DNA of 64,000 nt. Source: Actinomycetota bacterium. GTDB lineage: Bacteria > Actinomycetota > Acidimicrobiia > Acidimicrobiales > Aldehydirespiratoraceae. The notes under the pieces were generated by a model, which was not told the origin of the DNA, ran no database searches, and saw only the letters and a list, made by a program, of their open reading frames with translations. This document shows positions 8,072-15,595 of this stretch, in pieces. The stretch spans positions 150,552 through 214,551 of the forward strand of contig JAPOHW010000002.1 of assembly GCA_029979265.1 (NCBI GenBank). Direction: 5' to 3'. Positions within the stretch are counted from its first letter, which is position 1; each line of letters opens with the position of its first letter. The position numbers and the translations under genes were made by a program.

Positions 8072-8872
8072 CTACCCGCCGAGCTCGCGTGATCTGTCAG
8101 CGGCCGCTGCGACCACCCGATCGATCAGTTCCACGAAGCCGTGGTCCGCCAACACTTCGAGACCGGCCTGCGTCGTGCCGTTGGGCGAGGTGACATTGAC
8201 ACGGAGCTTCGCTGGGTCTTCACCAGATTCACTGAGAAGAGCCGCAGCGCCGAGCAACGTCTGCCGGGTCAGCGTGTCGGCGACCGCCGGCGTGAGTCCC
8301 TGGGCGACACCGGCTGCGATGAGTGCTTCCGCCAAGTGGAAGACATAGGCGGGCCCGGATCCGGACACTCCCGTGACGGCGTCGAGGTCAGATTCGGCGA
8401 CGACGACCACCCGGCCGACAGCCGTCAGTATCGACGTGGCCCAGTCCAGATCGGCCTCGCTCGCATGCGCACCGGCCGCGATCGCTGCCATTCCCTGTCC
8501 GACGAGAGCCGGTGTGTTCGGCATCGACCGCACCACGGCAATGCCCTCGATGAGCGCCGCTTCCATGGTGGCAGTGGTGATACCAGCCGCAATCGACAGC
8601 AACCGCGGTACTCGTGCGTCGGCGAGTACCGGGAAGACCTCCGGCGCAACCTGCGGTTTGACTGCCAGCACGGCGTCGATCTCCGCCATCGGTGCGATGC
8701 CGACCGACAGCCCGGGGTGCGCATCGGCGAGCATCGTGCGGCGCTCCGACACCGGTTCGACCACGTGGATCTCGGTTGCCTCTGCCCAGCCGTCCGAGAT
8801 CATGCCGCCCAGCAGGGCTTCGGCCATCTTGCCTCCACCGATGAACTGGAGCCGCACGGTCTGTTCGGTCAT
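8072..8872 (-). CDS. proC: Pyrroline-5-carboxylate reductase
   Basis: ProC performs the last step of proline synthesis, NAD(P)H-dependent reduction of pyrroline-5-carboxylate. The N-terminal Rossmann motif is FIGGGKMAEALLGG. The second domain has the family signature VTGVSGSGPAYVFHLAEAL and later TLLGAAALL and VTSPNGTTQAGLEVL. Length is 266 residues from MTEQTVRLQ at 8872. An ATG at 8881 in frame is the alternative. An AT-rich patch upstream may hold its promoter. Confidence 0.95.
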   Translation of the reverse strand: MTEQTVRLQFIGGGKMAEALLGGMISDGWAEATEIHVVEPVSERRTMLADAHPGLSVGIAPMAEIDAVLAVKPQVAPEVFPVLADARVPRLLSIAAGITTATMEAALIEGIAVVRSMPNTPALVGQGMAAIAAGAHASEADLDWATSILTAVGRVVVVAESDLDAVTGVSGSGPAYVFHLAEALIAAGVAQGLTPAVADTLTRQTLLGAAALLSESGEDPAKLRVNVTSPNGTTQAGLEVLADHGFVELIDRVVAAAADRSRELGG

Positions 8873-8939
8873 GCTCGGCACGGTAGCGGAGGTGGTGCCG
8901 GCGGCGGGGCGAGATCACACTTCCCCAAGCGTCTTACCC

Positions 8940-9000
8940 CGCCCCCGACGACTGTGAGGATACATGAAATATATTCAAAAGCAATTTTATGTACCAAATC
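8940..9000 (-). promoter_or_regulatory. AT-rich patch, possible proC promoter
   Basis: This stretch of about 40 A/T-dominated bases stands out in a GC-rich region between ybjN-like and proC. On the minus strand it holds TTGCTT and TATCCT separated by 16 bases, a plausible -35/-10 pair. It lies about 70-110 bases before proC. The assignment is tentative. Confidence 0.35.
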
Positions 9001-9451
9001 CAGGGAAACCGATCCGCAGCGCCGGCCGAAAGATCCGTTCGACGTAGGCCCACATCGAGCCAAGGACTCGATCGAGGTCGGCGTCGGTGACCGCATGGAG
9101 TGGCAGAGAACCGGCGAGGAAGATTGCGTGTTCGTCACCGATCTCGAGGTTCATACCGGTCAACTCCCGGTTGCGGATGAGGAGGTGTTCGTAGAACGCC
9201 TGCTCATGCGCCTCCGGAGCCGGCATGAGGAAAGTCTCGTAGCGGAAGGTGCGCTGATTGATCGTCCACCATGCGGTCCAGACGTCTTTTTCCTCACCCC
9301 GAAGGCGCACGTACCATCGGCGCTCTCCGGGCCGACCGCGCTCGACCGCATCGATCATCGGGTTGGTTGCCAGTTCGGCATCGAGCCAGGCGGTGATGCG
9401 CGCCTCGAGCTCGTCCAATTCCTGAGGAGTGGCGGGGGGTGAGAGGTCCAC
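8987..9451 (-). CDS. YbjN-domain protein (MshA-linked)
   Basis: The 154-residue protein resembles the YbjN / type III secretion chaperone-like fold, with W-Y-V-R-L-R-G and TFRYETFLMPAPEAHEQAFYEHLLIRN in the core. It starts 6 bases after mshA stops. The same order, mshA followed by a YbjN-like gene, is seen in mycobacteria and other mycothiol producers. It probably assists or regulates a partner protein, but no biochemical role is known to me. Confidence 0.82.
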   Translation of the reverse strand: MDLSPPATPQELDELEARITAWLDAELATNPMIDAVERGRPGERRWYVRLRGEEKDVWTAWWTINQRTFRYETFLMPAPEAHEQAFYEHLLIRNRELTGMNLEIGDEHAIFLAGSLPLHAVTDADLDRVLGSMWAYVERIFRPALRIGFPGFGT

Positions 9452-9457
9452 GAAACC

Positions 9458-10678
9458 TTAGGCGAGACAGTCGACCGGTACGCGCTCGGAGAGGTCGAGG
9501 TAGACCCGACGAAGTCGAGCAGCCATCGATGTCCAGGTGTACGACGACGCGGCCTCGACCGCCCGGCGAGAGAGATGATCCGCAAAGAACCGATCGCTGA
9601 GGATCTGGCCCACGGCCGCAGCGAAGTCGGCCGGATCGCGGCCCGGAATCCGCAGACCGGTCCGGCCGTGATCGACGAGGGTGCGAAGTCCACCGACATC
9701 GGATGCCACGACCGGAACACCGCAGGCCGCCGCTTCCAGCGCCACGAGCCCGAACGACTCGCTGCGCGACGGGACGAGAACGAGATCGGCCGCCCGGTAG
9801 TAGGTGGAGAGCAAGTGGTGCGGCTGGGGAGGCACCATGGTCACCCGCTCGGTGAGCCCTCGGTGTGCGATGAGTCGCTGCAGCTTTGCAACCTCGTCGT
9901 CTCCCTCGGCGCCACTCGCCCCTCCAACGATCAACAGACGTGGCTCCCGGCCGTCGTGCTGCTGCAGACGGGCGAGGGTTTCGACTGCGACATCGGCGCC
10001 CTTGAGCGGCTGGATCCGGCCGACGAACAACAGCACCGGTTCCTCGCCCAGACCGAGCGCCTGACGAGCACCGTGTCGAGAACCGCTGGAGAAGAACGCA
10101 TGATCGACGCCCGGGGGCACGACCTCGATACGCCGGGATTCGGCTCCGTAGTGCGTGATGAGCTCGTCCATCTCGACCACCGAGTTGGCCGTGATCACGT
10201 CGCTGCAAGCAATGACGCTGGCTTCGGCGTCGATCCGATGCTGCGGCTCGTGATCGCCGGTCTCGGCCTTCACTCGAGCGAGCGTATGGAACGTCGACAC
10301 CAGAGGGAGGTCGAGTTCGTGCTTGAGTCGGTGGCCGGCCAGGCCTGACAGCCAATAGTTGGCGTGGAGCACGTCGACAGGACGAACCTCGAGTTGGTGG
10401 CGCACCCCGTCTGCAAAGGCATCGACAACGCCGGGCAGGTTTTCCTTGGATAGCGTCGTCGGTCCCGCATCGACGTGCACGACCTCGAAGCCGGGTTCCA
10501 CCGTCAGCCGCGTCGGCAGATCGTTGCTCCAACGGCGGACATACACGGTGGTGTCCGTACCGCCGTGCGCCAGCGCAGCGACCAGTTCGCGAACGTAGAC
10601 GTTCATACCGCCGGCATCACCACCACCTGGCTGCACGAGCGGCGACGTATGGAGCGAGAGCATCGCGACCCTGGTCAC
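9458..10678 (-). CDS. mshA: D-inositol-3-phosphate glycosyltransferase MshA
   Basis: MshA transfers GlcNAc from UDP-GlcNAc to 1L-myo-inositol-1-phosphate, the first step of mycothiol synthesis. The 406-residue protein is a GT-B fold family 4 enzyme. The N-terminus has VAMLSLHTSPLVQPGGGDAGGMNVYV, as in known MshA. The inter-domain region has LHANYWLSG and STFHTLARVKA. The C-terminal nucleotide-sugar domain has LFVGRIQPLKG and the E-x7-E motif SESFGLVALEAAACG. The start is GTG. The YbjN-like neighbour supports MshA over other family 4 enzymes. Confidence 0.92.
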   Translation of the reverse strand: MTRVAMLSLHTSPLVQPGGGDAGGMNVYVRELVAALAHGGTDTTVYVRRWSNDLPTRLTVEPGFEVVHVDAGPTTLSKENLPGVVDAFADGVRHQLEVRPVDVLHANYWLSGLAGHRLKHELDLPLVSTFHTLARVKAETGDHEPQHRIDAEASVIACSDVITANSVVEMDELITHYGAESRRIEVVPPGVDHAFFSSGSRHGARQALGLGEEPVLLFVGRIQPLKGADVAVETLARLQQHDGREPRLLIVGGASGAEGDDEVAKLQRLIAHRGLTERVTMVPPQPHHLLSTYYRAADLVLVPSRSESFGLVALEAAACGVPVVASDVGGLRTLVDHGRTGLRIPGRDPADFAAAVGQILSDRFFADHLSRRAVEAASSYTWTSMAARLRRVYLDLSERVPVDCLA

Positions 10679-10725
10679 AACCGCTTCAACCTCTCCGTTC
10701 CAGCCGACATTCCGAGCAGACTCGT

Positions 10726-11253
10726 CTAGGACGGCCCCGCGGGCGAATCGCTCTCCGAGATACGCCGCGCAAGTTCGTTGTTGAGGCTGTCGATCACACT
10801 GTGCAGCGAGCGCCGGATGTGCGACAACTCCACCTCGAAGTGCTGGATTCCACCGAGTGCGTCGGCCAATTCGGCATCGGTGAGCTCGGCGACGGCAGAG
10901 ACGATCGGAGCCCCCACCACGGCGTCGAGAACGGTGCAGAGCGGATCTACCACATGGTCGGGTGGCTCGAGCTGCGAATCGACACGGCCCGAGACCGACG
11001 ACCGGACCCGCTCACTCATCAGGTCGGCAAGACCTGCGACCAGTTCGCCGAGATTGCCACCCCCACCCTCGGACCGCCGCCTCGTCTCCTCGGCGAGAAG
11101 ATCGAGCCGACCCTGGGCCAGCCGGCGGACGTAGGACGTGCCGTTCTCGAGCTCTGCACACTCGGCGCGCATCGCCCTGATCCGCTCGATTGGCGCCTCG
11201 GCGACGCCGACCACATAGGCGGGGTCGACAACTCGTTCCAGCTCAGGAATCAC
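10726..11253 (-). CDS. rsiG: RsiG-like c-di-GMP-binding anti-sigma factor
   Basis: The 175-residue, largely helical protein carries two copies of the c-di-GMP motif E-x3-S-x2-R-x3-Q-x3-D known from Streptomyces RsiG. Copy one is exact: E36, S40, R43, Q47, D51. Copy two has E140, S144, R147, H151, D155, so the Gln is replaced by His. In Streptomyces RsiG, two antiparallel helices each carry one motif, bind a c-di-GMP dimer and then hold the sigma factor WhiG. I see no whiG here. It lies between the moaD-like gene and mshA, all leftward. The start is GTG. Confidence 0.8.
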   Translation of the reverse strand: MIPELERVVDPAYVVGVAEAPIERIRAMRAECAELENGTSYVRRLAQGRLDLLAEETRRRSEGGGGNLGELVAGLADLMSERVRSSVSGRVDSQLEPPDHVVDPLCTVLDAVVGAPIVSAVAELTDAELADALGGIQHFEVELSHIRRSLHSVIDSLNNELARRISESDSPAGPS

Positions 11254-11277
11254 CGCCTCAGCCTACCGGGAACGGTC

Positions 11278-11520
11278 TCAGCCGCCGGAAACCGGCGGCA
11301 GCACGGCGATCTCGTCACCGTCGATCACTCGGTCTGACCGCTCTGCTGGCTCACCGTTTCGCCAGACATTGCAGGTTGGGAGAAGGTGCCCGAAGTGGTC
11401 GCCATACGCAGCGACAGCAGCGTCGAGCACGTCACCGACGGTGTCCCCCGTCATCACCGATTTGCCGGTGCCGGCGGCCTCTCGTGCAGATGCGAACAAG
11501 CGAAGGGACACGTCAGCCAT
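11278..11520 (-). CDS. MoaD/ThiS-like sulfur carrier protein
   Basis: The 80-residue ubiquitin-fold protein ends in VLPPVSGG. The C-terminal Gly-Gly is adenylated and thiocarboxylated in MoaD and ThiS. The F-A-S-A-R-E-A-A-G-T segment near the N-terminus is more like MoaD. An AAAGGGGG ribosome site precedes the ATG. No other molybdopterin or thiamine gene is adjacent, so the acceptor cannot be named. It is the first gene of the leftward run that includes rsiG and mshA. Confidence 0.85.
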   Translation of the reverse strand: MADVSLRLFASAREAAGTGKSVMTGDTVGDVLDAAVAAYGDHFGHLLPTCNVWRNGEPAERSDRVIDGDEIAVLPPVSGG

Positions 11521-11651
11521 CCCCCTTTCCTATCGCCTCGACGAGCCGTCGCCGCCCTCGAGTCCGTTCCACAGGCCCGGCCCACCGGTGAGACATTTCC
11601 ACAGGGGGGCATCCCCATCCGTGTCGGACGACGTCGGTACCTTGCGGCACG

Positions 11652-12248
11652 ATGCTCGATCTGCTCCTGGCTCGCCACGGCCAATCGGAATGGAACGCCG
11701 CTGGTCGGTGGCAGGGGCAGGCCGACCCTCCCCTCTCCGAACGCGGCCGGGCCCAGGCCCATGCCGCAGCTCGACAGGCAGGGGCGTTCGACGCAATTTT
11801 CGCCAGCGACCTCGGCCGGGCGCTCGACACGTCCATGATCATCTCCTCCGCGATCGGAGTCGGCCCCGTCATCGTCGACCCCCGCCTGAAGGAACGCGAC
11901 GCCGGCGAGTTCTCCGGTCTCACCCGTGACGAAATCGAGGCCCGATTTCCTGGTGCGCTCGCCGCTCGACGTTGGCCGGCGGGCTGGGAGCCCGACGAGG
12001 TCTTGCTGAGGCGGGTATGGGCTGCACTCGACGGCATCCTCGAGCACGCCGGTGGGTCGGGCACCGTCCTCGCCGTGACTCATGGCGGGGTCATCTACAG
12101 CATCGAGGGCCACCACGGAGAGACCCACGCCCGCATCGGCAATCTCGGCGGACGTTGGCTTCACCACGACGGCGCTATGTGGCACCTGGGAGAACGCATC
12201 GAACTTGCCCCCGAGAACGTCTCGATCGACCTCGATGACATGGTCTGA
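11652..12248 (+). CDS. Histidine phosphatase superfamily protein
   Basis: The 198-residue protein has the phosphohistidine motif ARHGQSEWN at residues 7-15 and the second His in VLAVTHGGVIYSI. The conserved Arg and Glu are in ASDLGRALDTS and LKERDAGEFSG. This places it in the phosphoglycerate mutase-like (GpmB/CobC-like) branch. Mutase versus phosphatase activity cannot be told from sequence. Its TGA overlaps the next ATG (TGATG). Confidence 0.9.
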   Translation: MLDLLLARHGQSEWNAAGRWQGQADPPLSERGRAQAHAAARQAGAFDAIFASDLGRALDTSMIISSAIGVGPVIVDPRLKERDAGEFSGLTRDEIEARFPGALAARRWPAGWEPDEVLLRRVWAALDGILEHAGGSGTVLAVTHGGVIYSIEGHHGETHARIGNLGGRWLHHDGAMWHLGERIELAPENVSIDLDDMV

Positions 12249-12811
12249 TGCCCGCCGTCTCCTCCACGCCCGACGATCCGCGCCACGACCCGGCCCATCC
12301 GGCCGTGCGCCGGATGTCGTCGCGCTACCCCGTCGAGGTCATCCGCTCCGAACGCCGCAACAAAACCGTCTCGGCCAGAATCGTCGACGGCGTCATCCGA
12401 GTACGGATTCCGGCGTGGATGACCGCCGAAGACGAGGCACGCTTCGTCGACGACGTCGTTGGCCGCATCGAACGCGAACGTCGCTCGTCGGCGATCGATC
12501 TTCTCCGGCGGGCCGAGTCGCTCGCCGACGACTACGGCCTCCCCCACCCCACGTCGGTCACATGGTCGAAGGTCCAGCGCCAGCGTTGGGGATCATGCTC
12601 GGTCGGTTCGGGTGACATCCGTATCTCCGATCGTCTCGTCGACGTGCCGCCGTGGGTGCTCGACAGCGTGCTCATCCACGAACTCGCGCACCTGGTCGTT
12701 CCCAACCACGGCCCCGACTTCGAGTCGCTCGTCAGTCGCTACCCATTGAACGAACGAGCCACCGGCTATCTGATGGCGGTCAGCGACCGGCTCAACCAGC
12801 AGTCGAGCTGA
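12248..12811 (+). CDS. YgjP-like M48-type zinc metallopeptidase
   Basis: The 187-residue protein shows the zinc motif HELAH in SVLIHELAHLVVPNHGPDFESLV, with the third ligand likely the His/Asp of NHGPDF. The upstream QRQRWGSC motif is characteristic of the YgjP/DUF45 family. There is no signal peptide or membrane helix, so it acts in the cytoplasm. It is translationally coupled to the histidine phosphatase. Its 3' end overlaps the convergent ABC1 gene by 20 bases. Confidence 0.88.
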   Translation: MPAVSSTPDDPRHDPAHPAVRRMSSRYPVEVIRSERRNKTVSARIVDGVIRVRIPAWMTAEDEARFVDDVVGRIERERRSSAIDLLRRAESLADDYGLPHPTSVTWSKVQRQRWGSCSVGSGDIRISDRLVDVPPWVLDSVLIHELAHLVVPNHGPDFESLVSRYPLNERATGYLMAVSDRLNQQSS

Positions 12812-14276
12812 CAACACCACCACCAGCCTCGATCCACGCCGCCTCCTCCTCACCCATCGGTGTCGACGGGGGGGCGCTGGTCCATGCCCAGAGTTCCTCG
12901 CTGATCGCTCGCCAGTTCGCAGTGGCCTCGAGCCGACCCAACAGGGAGAACAGCCCGAGATTGATGCGTTGGATCAGCGCAAAGGTTGGCGGCACGTTGG
13001 TGTGCTTGAGGATCTCGTTCGTTCGAGCGTCGAAGGTCTTGTAGAGCAGCCGACCGCTGTATTCGCTCGTGACCTGCATCGTTTCGTTGTCGAGGATCAA
13101 CTCGTAATAGGCGGCGAACCAGTCGTAGATTTCCTGATCGTCGAACGGCGCCCCGGGCCGCAGCACCTTCACCTCTTCGGCAGTGCGGCGGAACTCCGGG
13201 GCGTTGCGCTCGAGCATGGCCCGAATCAAGCGGGCGAACTGTTCGATCTCGTCCGGGTCGAAATGTTTCACCAGACCGAAGTCGATGAATGCGACACGGC
13301 CGTCGGAGGCCAGGAGATAGTTGCCAGGATGCGGATCACCGTTGAAGGTGTACTGCCGGTTCAGACTGCGGAACACGAACCGGTACAGGATCTCTGCGAC
13401 CCGATCGCGCTCCTCCTGCGGCAGGTCGAACGCACACTCGAAACGTTGGCCGTCAACGAACTCGGTCGTGAGCACCGTGCCGCTCGAGTGCGTGGTGACG
13501 ACGTCGGGAATCCAGATGTGGGGGTGGCCGCGGTAGTAGTCCGCAAACAGGCGGACGTTGACGGCCTCGTTGACATAGTCGAGTTCCTCGGTGATCCGAG
13601 CTCGTAGCTCCTCGACGAGTTCTTGAGGATCGAGGCCCGGAAAGACCATCCCGAGGAGCATCGCAAGCGTCTCGCTGTTGTCGAGATCGGCTGCCACCGC
13701 CTCGGCGATACCGGGATACTGAACTTTGACCGCAACCTCGGTCCCGTCGAGGGTTCGAGCTCGGTGGACTTGACCGATCGACGCTGCGGCGATCGGCTCG
13801 GGGTCGACATGGTCGAAGAGATCGTGCAGCGGTCGCCCGAGCCCCCGCTCGATCTCGCTCAGCGCGAGATCACCGCTCATCGGTGGCGCATCGCTTCGAA
13901 GGCCGGCGAGTGCTTCGCGCATCGGCTCGGGCATGCCCTCGTCGAGATAGCTGGCCATCTGGCCGAGCTTCATCATGGCGCCCTTCATGTGGCCCAGAGC
14001 CGCAACCACATCTTCAGCTTCACGCCGCTCGAGATCCGCTTGCATGCGACGTCGGCCCTCATCGTCGGCCAACTGCTGCCGGGCTTTCGTCCACGTCCGG
14101 TCGCCGGCGCGACGCACGGCGAGTCGGGCCATCGCCACCGAGCGCTCCCTGCGCGAGGTGGAGTGGATCGGGCCGCCCGAGCCTGCTCCGTCACCGACTC
14201 GATGACGCAGAACCCGACGGATGACGACGACCACGCCGGCAAACGAAAGAAGCGTGACGAAGCGCGGCGCGCCCAC
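12792..14276 (-). CDS. ABC1/AarF (UbiB-like) atypical kinase
   Basis: The 494-residue protein belongs to the ABC1/ADCK family. The family-specific KxGQ motif is MMKLGQMASYLD, the Ala-rich loop SIGQVHRA, and the invariant Lys lies in VAVKVQYPG. Catalytic-loop and metal motifs are NGDPHPGNYLL and VAFIDFGLV. A single hydrophobic N-terminal segment (about residues 5-22) may anchor it to the membrane. In other bacteria such proteins support quinone synthesis or lipid metabolism; the target here is unknown. Confidence 0.9.
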   Translation of the reverse strand: MGAPRFVTLLSFAGVVVVIRRVLRHRVGDGAGSGGPIHSTSRRERSVAMARLAVRRAGDRTWTKARQQLADDEGRRRMQADLERREAEDVVAALGHMKGAMMKLGQMASYLDEGMPEPMREALAGLRSDAPPMSGDLALSEIERGLGRPLHDLFDHVDPEPIAAASIGQVHRARTLDGTEVAVKVQYPGIAEAVAADLDNSETLAMLLGMVFPGLDPQELVEELRARITEELDYVNEAVNVRLFADYYRGHPHIWIPDVVTTHSSGTVLTTEFVDGQRFECAFDLPQEERDRVAEILYRFVFRSLNRQYTFNGDPHPGNYLLASDGRVAFIDFGLVKHFDPDEIEQFARLIRAMLERNAPEFRRTAEEVKVLRPGAPFDDQEIYDWFAAYYELILDNETMQVTSEYSGRLLYKTFDARTNEILKHTNVPPTFALIQRINLGLFSLLGRLEATANWRAISEELWAWTSAPPSTPMGEEEAAWIEAGGGVVSSTAG

Positions 14277-14279
14277 AGC

Positions 14280-14516
14280 TCAGCCTTCGGTCGACAACGA
14301 GGGATCAGCAGGTGACACGTCGTTCGTGTCGCCCAGTGATGCGGTGTGCGCCTCCGCAGCATCGAGATCGTCGGCGTCGAGCGCCTTCAGTGCGGCATCG
14401 ACCGCGTCGAGCGCTGCCTCGAGCTCATCCAGTTCCGCATCGATCTCGCTGGTTGCGGACGGTTCGGCTGGATCGGGCGAGGCACGCTCGTCCGTGCGCG
14501 GCTCGGACTCACTCAT
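14280..14516 (-). CDS. Small acidic protein of unknown function
   Basis: The 78-residue protein is strongly acidic, with a disordered N-terminus (SESEPRTDERASPDP) and a helical middle rich in Asp, Glu, Ala and Leu (DAELDELEAALDAVDAALKA) that could form a coiled coil. The ATG at 14516 lies 2 bases after the STAS gene stop, and the stop lies 3 bases before the ABC1 gene start. It is thus the middle gene of a tight three-gene unit. I do not recognise a family. Confidence 0.6.
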   Translation of the reverse strand: MSESEPRTDERASPDPAEPSATSEIDAELDELEAALDAVDAALKALDADDLDAAEAHTASLGDTNDVSPADPSLSTEG

Positions 14517-14518
14517 GT

Positions 14519-14869
14519 TCAAGCCGGTGGTTCGTCGAGCGCGGCGATCGCGGCCGTGAGTTCTTCACTCACGGTGACGATCCGGTCGAAGCCGGTGGTG
14601 TGCAGGAGGCGGGTGATGTTGGCCCGATCACAGAACACGGCGATCGCTCCGTCGTTTTCTCGCACGCGACGGATACCGCCGATGAGCGCACCCAGACCGG
14701 CCGAGTCCATGAATTGCACGCCACCGAGATCGACGATCAACCGCGCCTCCTCACCGAGCTCAGCGAACGCTTCACGAAACGCAGCAACCGAGTACGCGTC
14801 GAGCTCACCCTCGGGGCAGAGCTGCACGTAGTCGGCACCCGCTGAACGATCCACCCGAATCTCAAGCAC
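14519..14869 (-). CDS. STAS-domain anti-sigma factor antagonist
   Basis: The 116-residue single-domain protein resembles SpoIIAA/RsbV. These proteins bind an anti-sigma kinase when unphosphorylated and so free a sigma factor. The phosphorylation-site motif is FMDSAGLGALIGG, with Ser56 as the likely target. The GTG at 14869 starts VLEIRVDRSAGADYVQL; a longer open frame upstream has no STAS sequence. The divergent receiver-domain gene lies 97 bases away. A candidate kinase-like ATPase is encoded at 43385. Confidence 0.88.
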   Translation of the reverse strand: MLEIRVDRSAGADYVQLCPEGELDAYSVAAFREAFAELGEEARLIVDLGGVQFMDSAGLGALIGGIRRVRENDGAIAVFCDRANITRLLHTTGFDRIVTVSEELTAAIAALDEPPA

Positions 14870-14966
14870 GGCCGCATGGTAACCGCATGAGCCCCCGGCG
14901 AACACGCGGGCAACCGCCACTCGATGAACGGTGGGCGAAACCGAGGTGGCGTGTACGATCCGGGCC

Positions 14967-15347
14967 GTGACGGACATCCTTCTCGCCACCGATTCCGATG
15001 CGCTGGCCGACGAGGTGGAGGCGGCGGTTGCCGGCACCCACATGCTGTACCGGGTTCGCGCCGGTGTCGACGTCGTCCACGCCATCGGTGAGGTCGACCC
15101 GGGGCTCGTGCTCCTCGATCTCCAGATCGGCAACATGGGTGGTGTCGCCACGTGCCTCGCCGTGCGGCAGCGCGAAGAGATGGGTGATCTCGACGAACGT
15201 CCGGTCCTGCTCATGCTCGACCGAGACGTCGACGTCTACCTTGCGAACGAGGCCCGGGCCGACGGTCACCTCGTCAAGCCGCTCGACGCATTCCGCGTTC
15301 TTCGGGCCGTGGAAACCGCACTGGCCGAGGCCACCGAATCCGCATGA
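14967..15347 (+). CDS. Stand-alone response-regulator receiver domain
   Basis: The 126-residue protein is a CheY-like receiver without an output domain. The acidic patch is TDSDA near the start, the phospho-acceptor is Asp51 in VLLDLQIGN, and the switch Lys lies in HLVKPLDAF. All key residues are present. The GTG at 14967 gives the first beta strand DILLAT. Single-domain receivers act by protein-protein contact; the STAS gene next door suggests a shared signalling path, but this is inference. Confidence 0.85.
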   Translation: MTDILLATDSDALADEVEAAVAGTHMLYRVRAGVDVVHAIGEVDPGLVLLDLQIGNMGGVATCLAVRQREEMGDLDERPVLLMLDRDVDVYLANEARADGHLVKPLDAFRVLRAVETALAEATESA

Positions 15348-15397
15348 GCGCAGGAGCCGTCCTCGGCGTCAGCCGATAGTCTCCCTGTTCTGCACTA

Positions 15398-15474
15398 CGG
15401 GCAGTGGCGCAGGTTGGTAGCGCGCCTCGTTCGGGACGAGGAGGTCGTGGGTTCAAATCCCGCCTGCCCGACCA
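15398..15474 (+). tRNA. tRNA-Pro (anticodon CGG)
   Basis: The 77-base cloverleaf has acceptor arms CGGGCAG and CTGCCCG, a D-arm with GCGCAG...GTAGCGC and a TTCAAATCC T-loop. The anticodon stem CCTCG/CGAGG encloses TTCGGGA, with anticodon CGG reading proline CCG codons. The 3' CCA is encoded. A strong terminator follows. Confidence 0.97.
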
Positions 15475-15485
15475 TGTTCACGACC

Positions 15486-15525
15486 CGAACCCGAGCCCTG
15501 GTCGGCTCGGGTTCGTTCGTTTTCG
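15486..15525 (+). terminator. Rho-independent terminator after tRNA-Pro
   Basis: A perfect 12-bp stem (CGAACCCGAGCC with GGCTCGGGTTCG, loop CTGGTC) at 15486-15515 is followed by the T-rich run TTCGTTTTC. It begins 11 bases after the tRNA CCA. Confidence 0.85.
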
Positions 15526-15595
15526 GCTTTGGATCGAGGTGTTCGGCGTCGACTGCGCCTCCTCCACGGCAACCTCGGCGCACTACGGTCGACAC

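Noticed and set aside
15398..15474. tRNA-Pro as integration site for a mobile element
   Set aside because: There is no integrase gene nearby and no repeat of the tRNA 3' end that I could see downstream.
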